DNA of 64,000 bases from Pseudomonas rustica. Its GTDB lineage: Bacteria > Pseudomonadota > Gammaproteobacteria > Pseudomonadales > Pseudomonadaceae. Every line of letters begins with the position of its first letter. Within the stretch, counting starts at the first letter, position 1. Shown here one piece after another: positions 49,267 through 57,974 of the stretch. The notes below the pieces were generated by a model that worked only from the letters and a program-made list of their open reading frames with translations, ran no database searches and had not been told where the DNA came from. The DNA is taken from assembly GCF_018336155.1 (NCBI RefSeq), contig NZ_JAGYHF010000011.1, positions 62,001 to 126,000 on the forward strand, in the 5' to 3' direction. Made by a program: the position numbers and the translations under genes.

Positions 49267-50558
49267 GCGTTGAACCAACCCAACTTGATCACGAACAGAA
49301 TCGACAGAATCACCAGCGCCGGGTTCAGCTCACGGGCGCGACCGGACAGCAACTTGATCACCGTCCAGGAGATGAAGCCGAAGGCGATGCCGTTGGCGAT
49401 CGAGTAAGTGAACGGCATGGCCAGCGCGGTCACCACAACCGGCGCGGCGACGGTGATGTCGTCCCAGTCTATTTCCGCCAGGCCCGAAGTCATCAACACG
49501 GCGACGAACAGCAGTGCCGGTGCAGTGGCGAACGCCGGTACGCTGGCCGCCAATGGCGAGAAGAACAGCGCCAGCAGGAACAGAATCGCCACGACGATGG
49601 CGGTCAAACCGGTACGGCCGCCAGCACTGACGCCGGCGGCGGATTCGATGTAGCTGGTGGTGGTCGACGTACCCAGCAGCGAACCGGCCATGGCCGCGGT
49701 GCTGTCGGCGATCAGTGCGCGACCCATTTTCGGCATGTGGCCGTCCTTGCCCATCAGGCCGGCGCGCTTGGCGACGCCGATCAGGGTGCCGGAGTTGTCG
49801 AACAGGTCGACGAACAGGAAGGCGAAAATCACGCTGACCAGACCGATGTCCAGTGCGCCTTTGATGTCCAGTTGCAGGAAGGTCGGCGCCAGCGAAGGTG
49901 GCATCGACGTCACGCCGCCGAACGGGGTGAAACCCATCACGATGGAGGTGATGGTCACCGCGAGAATGCCGATCAGCACCGCACCGCGCACTTTCAGCGC
50001 TTCGAGGGCAACGATCAAGGCGAAGCCGAGGGTGGCGAGAATCGGTGCCGGTTGTTTCAGGTCACCGAGGCCGACCATGGTCGCCGGGTTGCTGACCACG
50101 ATGCCGGCGTTGTGCAGGGCGATCAGCGCCAGGAACAGGCCGATACCGGCGGCAATCGCCGAGCGCAGCGGCAGCGGGATGCTGTTGATGATCCATTCAC
50201 GGATGCGGAAGATCGACAGCAGGAAGAACAGCACCGCCGAAATGAACACCGCGCCCAGCGCCACTTGCCACGTGTGGCCCATGTGCAGCACCACGGTGTA
50301 AGTGAAGAAGGCGTTCAGGCCCATGCCCGGCGCGAGGGCGATCGGGTAGTTGGCGATCAGGCCCATGACCGTCGAACCGATCGCGGCGGCCAGACAGGTG
50401 GCGACGAACACCGCACCCTTGTCCATGCCGGTCTCGCCGAGAATGCTCGGGTTGACGAACAGAATGTAGGCCATGGCCAAGAAAGTCGTGATGCCCGCCA
50501 GAATCTCGGTGCGCACGTTGGTGTTGTGTGCCTTGAGTTGAAACAGCCTTTCCAGCAT
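49263..50558 (-). CDS. NCS2-family purine permease (AzgA/GhxP-like)
   Basis: Encodes 431 residues with about thirteen hydrophobic segments. TFLAMAYILFVNPSILGETGMDKGAVFVATCLAA, SMGLIANYPIALAPGMGLNAFF-type motif (NYPIALAPGMGLNAFF) and GTSTTTSYIESAAGVSAGGRTGL are diagnostic for the azaguanine-like branch, proton symporters for adenine, guanine or hypoxanthine. It lies upstream of trmA with which it overlaps. The 206-base gap to the next gene holds no riboswitch that I can recognise. Confidence 0.92.
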   Translation of the reverse strand: MLERLFQLKAHNTNVRTEILAGITTFLAMAYILFVNPSILGETGMDKGAVFVATCLAAAIGSTVMGLIANYPIALAPGMGLNAFFTYTVVLHMGHTWQVALGAVFISAVLFFLLSIFRIREWIINSIPLPLRSAIAAGIGLFLALIALHNAGIVVSNPATMVGLGDLKQPAPILATLGFALIVALEALKVRGAVLIGILAVTITSIVMGFTPFGGVTSMPPSLAPTFLQLDIKGALDIGLVSVIFAFLFVDLFDNSGTLIGVAKRAGLMGKDGHMPKMGRALIADSTAAMAGSLLGTSTTTSYIESAAGVSAGGRTGLTAIVVAILFLLALFFSPLAASVPAFATAPALLFVAVLMTSGLAEIDWDDITVAAPVVVTALAMPFTYSIANGIAFGFISWTVIKLLSGRARELNPALVILSILFVIKLGWFNA

Positions 50559-50764
50559 GTCTGCTCCCCGTGGCGCGCGTAGCGCCGTGAATGTATCGAC
50601 CTCAACAGCAAAGCACAGACCGTCGCAAGCGCCTGGAAAATTGTGGTGGGCCGGAAAAAGCCGCGCATCATACCAGCAGCGTGGGGGATTGGCTGCGATC
50701 GTCGGCGATGTTTTGCAGTCAGGCGAACTGAGCCATACTGCGCGCCTGTTTTGGGGGGAGGGTC

Positions 50765-51223
50765 ATGATGGGCGTCAAGCGCAATTTCGTTCGATCGTTG
50801 GGGCTGTTTTGCACGTTTATGGCCAGTGTGCCAGCCGTTATGGCGGCATCGGCGCCACCCTTGACCAGCGTGCAGGTGCTCAAGGTGCAGTCGGCGGCCT
50901 GCGGCATCGAAAATATTTCTGATGGGCAGGACAAGACGGCCTGCGACCACGGCGGTGCCAACATCAAGGTGTATGTGCTGGAAATGGGCTACGGCCGCGT
51001 TCCCAATGCCGCACTGGACGGTTTTGAACTGGACGGAATGAAAACCCAGGTCTGCGCCTACGGCAACGGCAACCTCACGCAATGCACCGGCGCCGCGTCG
51101 AAGGTCGTCGGCACGCTGTACATCTTTGATCTGGATGGCAAGCAGGAAGGCACGTTCACCTACAGCAACACTTCTATTAACGCGCCGGGCAACAAGGTTT
51201 CAACGCAGCTTTACATCAAGTAA
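50765..51223 (+). CDS. Secreted YolA-like (DUF4879) protein
   Basis: Encodes 152 residues with a signal peptide (VKRNFVRSLGLFCTFMASVPAVMAASA, cleavage near residue 28). The mature part SVQVLKVQSAACGIENIS, VLEMGYGRVPNAALDG and NTSINAPGNKVSTQLYI resembles the small DUF4879 family, known from Bacillus YolA and scattered proteobacteria. Four Cys (about positions 44, 58, 99, 108) suggest two disulfides in a stable extracytoplasmic protein. Function unknown. GGGGAGGG precedes paired ATGs at 50765 and 50768. Confidence 0.8.
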   Translation: MMGVKRNFVRSLGLFCTFMASVPAVMAASAPPLTSVQVLKVQSAACGIENISDGQDKTACDHGGANIKVYVLEMGYGRVPNAALDGFELDGMKTQVCAYGNGNLTQCTGAASKVVGTLYIFDLDGKQEGTFTYSNTSINAPGNKVSTQLYIK

Positions 51224-51289
51224 CGGCTGGCGCTGCGCGATCCAGGCGAAGCTGACTACGCTTAAAGGATCACCCAGCGGACACAGCCT

Positions 51290-51841
51290 ATGACCTTTAG
51301 AGCCCTGATTACCCTCGCCGAGGGCATCGATGATCTGCAAAGCGTGACCCTCATCGACGTGCTACGCCGTGCCGGCATTGAAGTCGTCGCGGCCAGCATC
51401 GAAGGCCGGCGCATGCTCACCTGCGCCCGCGGCACCCGCCTGACCGCCGACGGGATGCTCGTCGATGTACTGGCGCAAACCTTCGACCTGATCGCTTTAC
51501 CCGGCGGCGCCGTCGGTGCCCAACACCTCGCCGCACACCAACCTCTGCAACAAATACTTAAGGATCAATCCAGCGCCGGACGCCTGTTCGCCGCCATCGC
51601 CGAATCCCCGGCCGTCGCCCTGCAAGCTGCTGGCGTGCTGCGCCAACGCCGCATGACCTGTCTGCCCAGCGCCAGTCATCAACTGTCGGGCTGTACGTTT
51701 GTTGATCAACCGGTAGTGATCGACGGCAACTGCATCACTGCGCAGGGCTCTGGTGCGGTGCTGGAGTTTGCCTTGGCGCTGGTTGAGCAACTGGGGGGCA
51801 AGACGCTCAGGGCGAAAGTGGCGGGGAAGTTGTTGGCCTGA
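51290..51841 (+). CDS. DJ-1/PfpI-family protein without the usual nucleophilic Cys
   Basis: Encodes 183 residues with the DJ-1 alpha/beta fold: Glu11 in LAEGIDDL corresponds to the conserved active-site Glu, DLIALPGGAVGAQHL is the glycine-rich strand, and the C-terminus ITAQGSGAVLEFALALVEQL is typical. At the nucleophile elbow relatives have AAICAxP, but here it is AAIAESP with Ala104 in place of Cys (GCC codon), so chaperone or deglycase chemistry relying on that residue is unlikely. May be a regulatory or degenerate paralogue. ATG at 51290. Confidence 0.85.
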   Translation: MTFRALITLAEGIDDLQSVTLIDVLRRAGIEVVAASIEGRRMLTCARGTRLTADGMLVDVLAQTFDLIALPGGAVGAQHLAAHQPLQQILKDQSSAGRLFAAIAESPAVALQAAGVLRQRRMTCLPSASHQLSGCTFVDQPVVIDGNCITAQGSGAVLEFALALVEQLGGKTLRAKVAGKLLA

Positions 51842-51846
51842 GTCGA

Positions 51847-52134
51847 TCAGGCGTGTGCAGCGATCGGTTGAATTGGCGGCTGCTCGCGATGTTCTGCTTG
51901 CCACAGATCGTAATCAGTTTGAACACCCAGCCAAACGCGAGCCTTACCAATGCCCGCACGCTCCAGGCGTACAGCCAGATCCGGGCTGATCGGCGCATGA
52001 CCGTGCAATACACGCGAAAGATGTGGGCGCGCAAAACCCAGATGCCGTGCCAGTTCGGTAACACTGATGCCCAAATCGGGCAGAACATCCATCAACAGTG
52101 TTTCGCCGGGGTGTGGCGGGTTGTGCATGGGCAT
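51847..52134 (-). CDS. HigA-like XRE-family antitoxin/repressor (no toxin gene adjacent)
   Basis: Encodes 95 residues. HNPPHPGETLLMDVLPDLGISVTELARHLGFARPHLSRVLHG is the HigA/VapI antitoxin helix-turn-helix, followed by APISPDLAVRLERAGIGKARVWLGVQTDYDLW. HigA proteins normally follow the RNase toxin HigB in an operon; the 125 bases upstream contain no HigB frame. Two inverted repeats upstream suggest autorepression. Stop is 5 bases from the convergent DJ-1 stop. Starts at 52134 or 52128 are both possible. Confidence 0.87.
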   Translation of the reverse strand: MPMHNPPHPGETLLMDVLPDLGISVTELARHLGFARPHLSRVLHGHAPISPDLAVRLERAGIGKARVWLGVQTDYDLWQAEHREQPPIQPIAAHA

Positions 52135-52178
52135 GAGCCTGCTTGCTATTTGTGCTGAAAGGATTTGATCATGGGGGA

Positions 52179-52224
52179 GTGTAAGGCGATACATTACACT
52201 CAGTGCGGTATCTATGTACCGCAC
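52179..52224. promoter_or_regulatory. Two inverted repeats upstream of higA-like gene
   Basis: GTGTAA (52179-52184) and TTACAC (52194-52199), 9-base spacer; and GTGCGGTA (52203-52210) and TACCGCAC (52217-52224), a perfect 8-base pair with 6-base spacer. Their place 45-90 bases before the gene fits operators for HigA autoregulation or for the divergent side. Confidence 0.6.
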
Positions 52225-52269
52225 ATTTTCATCTGATGTGTGTTTGGCCTGCCGATTTTGCCGATGAAC

Positions 52270-53508
52270 TCAAACCTTCGTCTCTTCCACCGGCACATGC
52301 ATCCGGTCCCGATTCGCCAGCGTCGGAAACAACTTGATCCACGTCCCCGTCACCACCAGCGTGCCGATCCCGCCCATGACCACGGCGGGCACGGTGCCGA
52401 ACCAGTGGGCGGTGACGCCGGATTCGAATTCGCCCAGCTGATTGGACGCGCCGATGAACAGGCCGTTGACCGCGCTGACGCGGCCACGCATTTCGTCCGG
52501 GGTTTCCAGTTGCACGAAGGAGGCGCGGATGACCATGCTGATCATGTCTGCCGCACCGAGTACCACCAGCACCGCCAGCGAAAACCAGAACGAGGTCGAC
52601 AGACCGAAGGCGATGGTCGCGACGCCGAAGATGCCGACCGCAGTGAACATCACCCGACCGACGTTACGTTCCACGGCAAACCGTGCGAGGAACAGTGACA
52701 TCCCCAGCGCACCGACCGCTGGCGCCGAACGCAGCAGGCCCAGACCCCACGGGCCGGTCAGCAGAATGTCTTTGGCGAACACCGGCAGCAGCGCCGTCGC
52801 ACCGCCGAGCAGTACCGCAAACAGATCCAGCGAAATCGCCCCGAGAATATCCGGGCGGCTGCGAATGAAGCGGATCCCCGCCAGCAACGAATCCAGTGTG
52901 GCTTTGCCTTTATTCAACGGTGTTTGCCGCGCGGGCAGGTTGAGCATCAGCGTGCAGGCGATCACGTAGAGCAGCACGGTCGGGCCATACACCCAGACGC
53001 TGCCGAACGCGTAGAGCAAACCGCCAAGGGCCGGGGCGACGATGGTCGCTGACTGTTGCGCCGATTGCGCTGCCGCGACGGCTCGGGGGAACAGGGCGCT
53101 GGGCACGATGCTCGGCAGCAATGCCTGAGTGGTCGGCATCTCGAAGGAGCGCGCCGCACCGAGCAGGAAGGCGAGGATGAAGATCATCTCGCGGGTGACG
53201 TGATCGGTAGCGCTGCCGATGGCCAGCGCGAGGGCGATCATGGCCTGCAACGACTGGCAGATCGCTGCAACTTTGCGTCGGTCATAGCGGTCGGCGACAT
53301 GCCCGGTGTGCAGCATGAACAGCACGCGCGGGGCGAATTCGACCAGACCGACCAGGCCCAAATCGAGGACGTTGCCGGTCAGTTGATAGAGGTTCCAGCC
53401 GATCGCCACGGTGAGCATCTGAAAACCGCTGGCAGTGAAAATCCGCGCCATCCAGAACGCGAGAAAGGGACGATGGTGGCGTAACAGCAACGGCTCTTGG
53501 CTGGGCAT
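52270..53508 (-). CDS. MFS exporter, EntS-like (DHA3 family)
   Basis: Encodes 412 residues, about twelve transmembrane segments. HRPFLAFWMARIFTASGFQMLTVAIGW is the usual DHA3 start; GHVADRYDRRKVAAICQ is the MFS loop 2-3 motif. Relatives include the enterobactin exporter EntS and macrolide efflux MefA-type proteins. No siderophore genes are adjacent, so the substrate is open. ATG at 53508 chosen because it begins MPSQEPLLLRHHRP close to the first helix; the longer frame reaches into a REPIN. Confidence 0.87.
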   Translation of the reverse strand: MPSQEPLLLRHHRPFLAFWMARIFTASGFQMLTVAIGWNLYQLTGNVLDLGLVGLVEFAPRVLFMLHTGHVADRYDRRKVAAICQSLQAMIALALAIGSATDHVTREMIFILAFLLGAARSFEMPTTQALLPSIVPSALFPRAVAAAQSAQQSATIVAPALGGLLYAFGSVWVYGPTVLLYVIACTLMLNLPARQTPLNKGKATLDSLLAGIRFIRSRPDILGAISLDLFAVLLGGATALLPVFAKDILLTGPWGLGLLRSAPAVGALGMSLFLARFAVERNVGRVMFTAVGIFGVATIAFGLSTSFWFSLAVLVVLGAADMISMVIRASFVQLETPDEMRGRVSAVNGLFIGASNQLGEFESGVTAHWFGTVPAVVMGGIGTLVVTGTWIKLFPTLANRDRMHVPVEETKV

Positions 53509-53624
53509 CTGAGGGCAGGTCTGGTTCGAGGGGAACCGCGAGGTTATCACCAGTCTGTAACAGGAAGTTGCTATGACAAAAAATTTAGTTAGCCAGACAT
53601 CGATATTCTCGCCATCACAAATTA

Positions 53625-53763
53625 ACCCTGTGGCGAGGGGATTTATCCCCGTTCGGCTGCGCAGCAGTCGCAAATTAGGCGACGCGATTGATCTGAAAAA
53701 ACGCGTTGAATGGATTGGGGGCCGCTTCGCAGCCCAACGGGGATAAATCCCCTCGCCACAGGG
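53625..53763. repeat. Large REP palindrome (CCTGTGGCGAGGGGATTTATCCCC type)
   Basis: Left arm 53626-53650 and right arm 53739-53763 are reverse complements (CCTGTGGCGAGGGGATTTAT and partner). Same general family as 23073-23175. Lies in the 568-base spacer between the EntS-like gene and cioA. Confidence 0.88.
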
Positions 53764-53900
53764 TTTCTGTGTTGTTGCCTCACCATCACATGGTTCCGGG
53801 GATTTGTTGCAAAGTTTTGCCGCAGTTATGAGGCAACTTGTCACGCGGCAAACGACCACGCGGTTCATCGGCAAAAATGGGACTACTCTTTCAACGTTGC

Positions 53901-53914
53901 TTGATCCAGATCAA
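53901..53914. promoter_or_regulatory. Anr/FNR box upstream of cioAB
   Basis: TTGATCCAGATCAA is an exact match to the Anr/FNR consensus TTGAT-N4-ATCAA, 163 bases before the cioA start. Anr is the oxygen-responsive regulator of Pseudomonas and is known to repress cioAB under low oxygen in P. aeruginosa. A -10/-35 pair cannot be placed with confidence. Confidence 0.8.
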
Positions 53915-54076
53915 GACCCCAAACGGAATTGATCAGACGGCCAGTTGGCCAGACTCCCTGCGTTGCGATGGTTTCAAAAAGAACGAATCCGAATTCGCCG
54001 CACTCCATATCCGTGGGGGCAGTAGTGCAAGGGGCCACAAGCCCCGCCGCCGGTATTACCTGACAGAGGAAGCCAT

Positions 54077-55522
54077 ATGTTCGGTTTAGAGGCACTAGAT
54101 CTCGCCCGAATTCAATTCGCGTTCACCATCTCGTTCCACATCCTGTTCCCGGCCATCACCATCGGTCTGGCGAGTTACCTCGCCGTGCTCGAAGGCCTGT
54201 GGCTGAAAACCCATAACGACACGTACCGTGACCTCTACCATTTCTGGTCGAAGATCTTTGCCGTCAACTTCGGCATGGGCGTGGTCTCGGGGTTGGTCAT
54301 GGCCTACCAGTTCGGCACCAACTGGAGCCGTTTCTCGGACTTCGCCGGTGCCGTCACCGGGCCGTTGCTGACCTATGAAGTGCTCACGGCATTCTTCCTT
54401 GAGGCCGGTTTCCTCGGGGTCATGCTGTTCGGCTGGAACAAGGTCGGGCGCGGATTGCACTTTTTCTCCACGGTGATGGTAGCCATCGGCACGCTGATTT
54501 CGACCTTCTGGATTCTCGCCTCCAACAGCTGGATGCAGACCCCGCAAGGCTTCGAGATCATCAACGGTCAGGTGATTCCGACCGATTGGTTTGCGATCAT
54601 TTTCAACCCGTCATTCCCCTACCGCTTGATGCACATGGCGACTGCGGCGTTTGTGGCCACGGCATTCTTCGTCGGCTCCTCGGCGGCCTGGCATTTGCTG
54701 CGCGGCAAGGACAACCCGGCGATCCGCACCATGCTCTCGATGGCGATGTGGATGGCGCTGATCGTCGCGCCGATCCAGGCAGTCATCGGTGACTTCCACG
54801 GCCTCAATACCCTCAAGCATCAGCCAGCGAAAATCGCCGCGATCGAAGGTCACTGGGAAAACAAGGGCGACGAAGCCACGCCGCTGATCCTGTTCGGCTG
54901 GCCGGACATGAAAGAAGAGCGCACCAAGTTCGCCGTAGAGATCCCGTACCTCGGCAGCCTGATCCTCACGCACTCGCTGGACAAACAAGTGCCAGCGCTC
55001 AAGGAATTCCCACCGGAAGACCGGCCGAATTCGACCATCGTGTTCTGGTCGTTCCGGATCATGGTCGGCCTCGGTTTCCTGATGATCTTCACCGGTCTGT
55101 GGAGTCTGTGGCTGCGTAAACGCGACACGCTCTACACCTCGCGTCCGTTCTTGTACCTGGCGTTGTGGATGGGGCCGTCCGGTCTGATCGCGATTCTGGC
55201 GGGCTGGTTCACCACTGAAATCGGCCGTCAGCCGTGGGTGGTCTACGGGCTGATGCGCACGGCGGACGCGTCTTCCAACCACAGCTTTATGCAGATGAGC
55301 ATCACGCTGATCATGTTTGTCGTGGTGTATTTCGCGCTGTTCGGTGCCGGTCTCGGCTACATGATGCGCCTGGTGCGCAAAGGGCCGAAGATCAGCGAAG
55401 GCACAGAGACGCCGGACGGTGGCCCTGGCAAAAAACGTACACCGGCCCGTCCGTTGTCCGCTGCCGACGATTCGTCCGATGCCGATCACGGCGACGACGT
55501 TCGCCTGACCAAGGAGATTTGA
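54077..55522 (+). CDS. cioA: Cyanide-insensitive cytochrome bd-type quinol oxidase, subunit I
   Basis: Encodes 481 residues with nine predicted membrane helices. Heme ligands are His21 in FTISFHILFPA, His186 region in PYRLMHMATAA and a Met farther on; paired Glu in LTYEVLTAFFLEAGF serve the proton channel. The quinol-binding Q-loop is of the short CIO type. It oxidises ubiquinol and reduces O2 without pumping protons, in the inner membrane, and resists cyanide. GAGGAAG precedes the ATG. cioB follows after 3 bases. Confidence 0.95.
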   Translation: MFGLEALDLARIQFAFTISFHILFPAITIGLASYLAVLEGLWLKTHNDTYRDLYHFWSKIFAVNFGMGVVSGLVMAYQFGTNWSRFSDFAGAVTGPLLTYEVLTAFFLEAGFLGVMLFGWNKVGRGLHFFSTVMVAIGTLISTFWILASNSWMQTPQGFEIINGQVIPTDWFAIIFNPSFPYRLMHMATAAFVATAFFVGSSAAWHLLRGKDNPAIRTMLSMAMWMALIVAPIQAVIGDFHGLNTLKHQPAKIAAIEGHWENKGDEATPLILFGWPDMKEERTKFAVEIPYLGSLILTHSLDKQVPALKEFPPEDRPNSTIVFWSFRIMVGLGFLMIFTGLWSLWLRKRDTLYTSRPFLYLALWMGPSGLIAILAGWFTTEIGRQPWVVYGLMRTADASSNHSFMQMSITLIMFVVVYFALFGAGLGYMMRLVRKGPKISEGTETPDGGPGKKRTPARPLSAADDSSDADHGDDVRLTKEI

Positions 55523-55525
55523 CTC

Positions 55526-56533
55526 ATGGGTATTGATCTTCCGCTGATCTGGGCCGTGATCATCATCTTCGGCATCATGATGTACGTGGTCATGGACGGC
55601 TTCGACCTGGGCATCGGGATTCTCTTCCCGTTCATCCCCGGCAAAGTCGACCGTGACGTAATGATGAACACCGTCGCCCCGGTCTGGGACGGCAATGAAA
55701 CCTGGCTGGTACTGGGCGGCGCGGCGTTGTTTGGCGCGTTCCCGCTGGCGTATTCGGTGGTGTTGTCGGCGCTGTATCTGCCGCTGATCTTCATGCTGAT
55801 CGGCTTGATCTTTCGCGGTGTGGCGTTCGAGTTCCGCTTCAAGGCCAAGGACGACAAGCGTCACTTGTGGGACAAGGCGTTCATCGGCGGTTCGGTGGCT
55901 GCGACGTTCTTTCAGGGCGTGGCGCTCGGTGCGTTCATTGACGGCTTGCCGGTGGTCAATCGGCAATACGCCGGCGGTTCACTCGACTGGCTGACACCGT
56001 TCACCCTGTTCTGCGGCGCGGCACTGGTGGTGGCGTACGCCTTGCTCGGCTGCACCTGGCTGATCATGAAGACCGAAGGCAAGCTGCAAGAGCAGATGCA
56101 CAATCTGGCGCGGCCACTGGCATTCGTGCTGCTGGCGGTGATCGGTGTCGTCAGCCTGTGGACACCGCTGGCCCACCCGGAAATCGCCACGCGCTGGTTC
56201 AGCATGCCGAATCTGGTCTGGTTCATGCCGGTGCCGATTCTGGTATTGGTCACCCTGTACGGGTTGATTCGTGCAGTGGCGCGTAACGCCCACTACACGC
56301 CGTTTCTGCTGACGCTGGTGCTGATCTTCCTCGGCTACAGCGGTTTGGGCATCAGCCTGTGGCCGAACATTGTGCCGCCGTCGATCTCGATCTGGGACGC
56401 CGCATCGCCGCCGCAGAGTCAGGGCTTCATGCTGGTGGGGACGCTGTTCATCATCCCGTTCATTCTGGGTTACACCTTCTGGAGCTACTACGTGTTCCGC
56501 GGCAAGGTCACCCACGAAGACGGCTACCACTAA
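55526..56533 (+). CDS. cioB: Cyanide-insensitive cytochrome bd-type oxidase, subunit II
   Basis: Encodes 335 residues with about eight to nine hydrophobic segments. IDLPLIWAVIIIFGIMMYVVMDGFDLGIG is the standard start of CydB/CioB, and TVAPVWDGNETWLVLGGAALFGAFP is the family signature. It packs against CioA to form the oxidase; it carries no heme itself. AAGGAG precedes the ATG within the cioA end. A short gene for a 55-residue membrane protein follows. Confidence 0.95.
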   Translation: MGIDLPLIWAVIIIFGIMMYVVMDGFDLGIGILFPFIPGKVDRDVMMNTVAPVWDGNETWLVLGGAALFGAFPLAYSVVLSALYLPLIFMLIGLIFRGVAFEFRFKAKDDKRHLWDKAFIGGSVAATFFQGVALGAFIDGLPVVNRQYAGGSLDWLTPFTLFCGAALVVAYALLGCTWLIMKTEGKLQEQMHNLARPLAFVLLAVIGVVSLWTPLAHPEIATRWFSMPNLVWFMPVPILVLVTLYGLIRAVARNAHYTPFLLTLVLIFLGYSGLGISLWPNIVPPSISIWDAASPPQSQGFMLVGTLFIIPFILGYTFWSYYVFRGKVTHEDGYH

Positions 56534-56602
56534 TCTTGTGGAGAGAGCTAGCTCGCGATGGCGTCGGCAACGGCGCCATCGATCTAACTGAGGATCGAAA
56601 CA

Positions 56603-56770
56603 ATGCCCGGCAAACATTCCCTGCACGACATTGAACAAGCCGAAAAAAAACCGCTGTGGCAGCGGCTCGGCTGGCTGGCCCTGATCTGGGCCGGCAGTGT
56701 TGGCGTGTTGTTCATCGCCGCCAGCCTGATGCGCATGTTCATGAACGCGGCAGGCCTGACGACGCACTGA
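56603..56770 (+). CDS. DUF2474 small membrane protein of the cio operon
   Basis: Encodes only 55 residues. A polar N-terminal part (KHSLHDIEQAEKKPLWQRLG) leads into one hydrophobic helix (WLALIWAGSVGVLFIAASLMRMF). This is the DUF2474 family, repeatedly found after cioAB/cydAB, and by analogy to CydX it may be a small stabilising subunit of the oxidase. It follows cioB by 69 bases, including a small hairpin (56555-56583). GAGGAT precedes the ATG. Confidence 0.85.
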   Translation: MPGKHSLHDIEQAEKKPLWQRLGWLALIWAGSVGVLFIAASLMRMFMNAAGLTTH

Positions 56771-56815
56771 ATCTGAATCATCCCCGTCCCGGCGCCTTCG
56801 GGTACGGTTTTGTAA

Positions 56816-56839
56816 CCCTCCGCATGGAGGGTTTTTTTT
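56816..56839 (+). terminator. Rho-independent terminator after the cio operon
   Basis: CCCTCC (56816-56821), GCAT loop, GGAGGG (56826-56831), then eight T. Ends the cioAB-DUF2474 transcript before the convergent rlmG gene. Confidence 0.93.
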
Positions 56840-56849
56840 GCCCTGAAGA

Positions 56850-57974
56850 TTATTTTCGGGCTTTGAGAATCACGAACTTCGGCGTCGCCGCGACTTGCTC
56901 GACACCCCGGAACAGCCGCGCCAGTTTGCTGTGATAACCCAAGTGTCGGTTGCCGACGATGTACAACGCGCCGCCCACCACCAGCGCCTCACGCGCCTGC
57001 TGAAACATGCGCCAGGCGAGAAAATCGCCGACCACTTGTTGCTGATGGAATGGCGGATTGCACAGCACCACGTCCAGCGATTGCGGCTCCTGACCAGCCA
57101 GACCGTCGCCAGCGCGAACAGTCACTTCACGATCACCCACCGCCGCGCGCCAGTTTTCAGCGGCCGATTGCACCGCCATGAACGATTCATCGACCAGCGT
57201 GTACTGCGCGTCAGGGTTTTGCAGCGCACTGGCAATCGCCAACACGCCGTTGCCACAACCGAGATCGGCAACCCGTGCGCTGCCAAGGTTTTTCGGCAGA
57301 TGCGGAAGAAAAGCGCGAGTGCCGATGTCCAGGCCTTCACGGCAGAACACGTTGGCGTGGTTGAGCAGTTCGATGGCCGGTTCGTCGAGGCTGTAACGGC
57401 TCGGGTAGGGCGAAATAGCCGGGGCTTTCGCTTCCGGCGTGGCGATCAACAGTCGCGCCTTTTTCACGGCGAGCGATGCTTGCACCGGGCCGATGTAGCG
57501 CTCCAGCAGATCACCGGCAGCGCGTGGCAAATGTTTGACCATCGCCGCTGCGATGACTTCGGCGCCGGGAGCGAGTTGCCCTTGCAGGCGAATCAATTGT
57601 TCTTCGAGCAGCGCGAGGGTTTTCGGTACGCGGATCAACACGCGATCGAAAGGCCCGACCAAAGGCTCACTCGCCGGAATCGGCCGAATGGCATCGAATG
57701 CCTGACCGTTGCGCAGCAAATTCTTTTCCAGTCCCTGAAAACCCAGAAACGAGTCGCCGCTGCTGCTCACTTCAACCTTGCCCAGCAAACTGGCTGCTAA
57801 CGCGCCGAAGCTGTCATTGAGCACCAGCACCCGCGTGCTCGCCGCAGGCTGTTGCGCGGCCAGATGATTGAGCAGGTATTCGTCGGCGGCATCGAAAGCT
57901 TGCAGCGGTTCGTTTTGCTGTTCGGGCTGGCGAATCAAGTCGAGTTGGGCGAACGGTGTATCGAGCAAAGGCAT
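56850..57974 (-). CDS. rlmG: 23S rRNA (guanine-1835-N2)-methyltransferase
   Basis: Encodes 374 residues: an N-terminal pseudo-methyltransferase domain (about 1-180) and a C-terminal catalytic SAM domain. VADLGCGNGVLAIASA is the SAM-binding motif I, and VVLCNPPFHQQQ is the NPPF motif of N2-guanine methyltransferases. Two-domain RsmC/RlmG architecture with this length favours RlmG over RsmC. ATG at 57974 begins MPLLDTPFAQLDLIRQ; the upstream frame is ignored. Confidence 0.88.
   Translation of the reverse strand: MPLLDTPFAQLDLIRQPEQQNEPLQAFDAADEYLLNHLAAQQPAASTRVLVLNDSFGALAASLLGKVEVSSSGDSFLGFQGLEKNLLRNGQAFDAIRPIPASEPLVGPFDRVLIRVPKTLALLEEQLIRLQGQLAPGAEVIAAAMVKHLPRAAGDLLERYIGPVQASLAVKKARLLIATPEAKAPAISPYPSRYSLDEPAIELLNHANVFCREGLDIGTRAFLPHLPKNLGSARVADLGCGNGVLAIASALQNPDAQYTLVDESFMAVQSAAENWRAAVGDREVTVRAGDGLAGQEPQSLDVVLCNPPFHQQQVVGDFLAWRMFQQAREALVVGGALYIVGNRHLGYHSKLARLFRGVEQVAATPKFVILKARK

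Noticed and set aside
49260..50582. 440-codon frame opposite the purine permease
   Set aside because: His/Gln/Glu-rich antisense shadow of a transmembrane gene, a known artefact of high GC content.
50559..50764. Purine riboswitch upstream of the NCS2 permease
   Set aside because: No conserved purine-aptamer loop sequences or three-way junction seen.
54611..55966. 451-codon frame opposite cioA/cioB
   Set aside because: Crosses two well supported genes on the other strand and has no domain or ribosome site.
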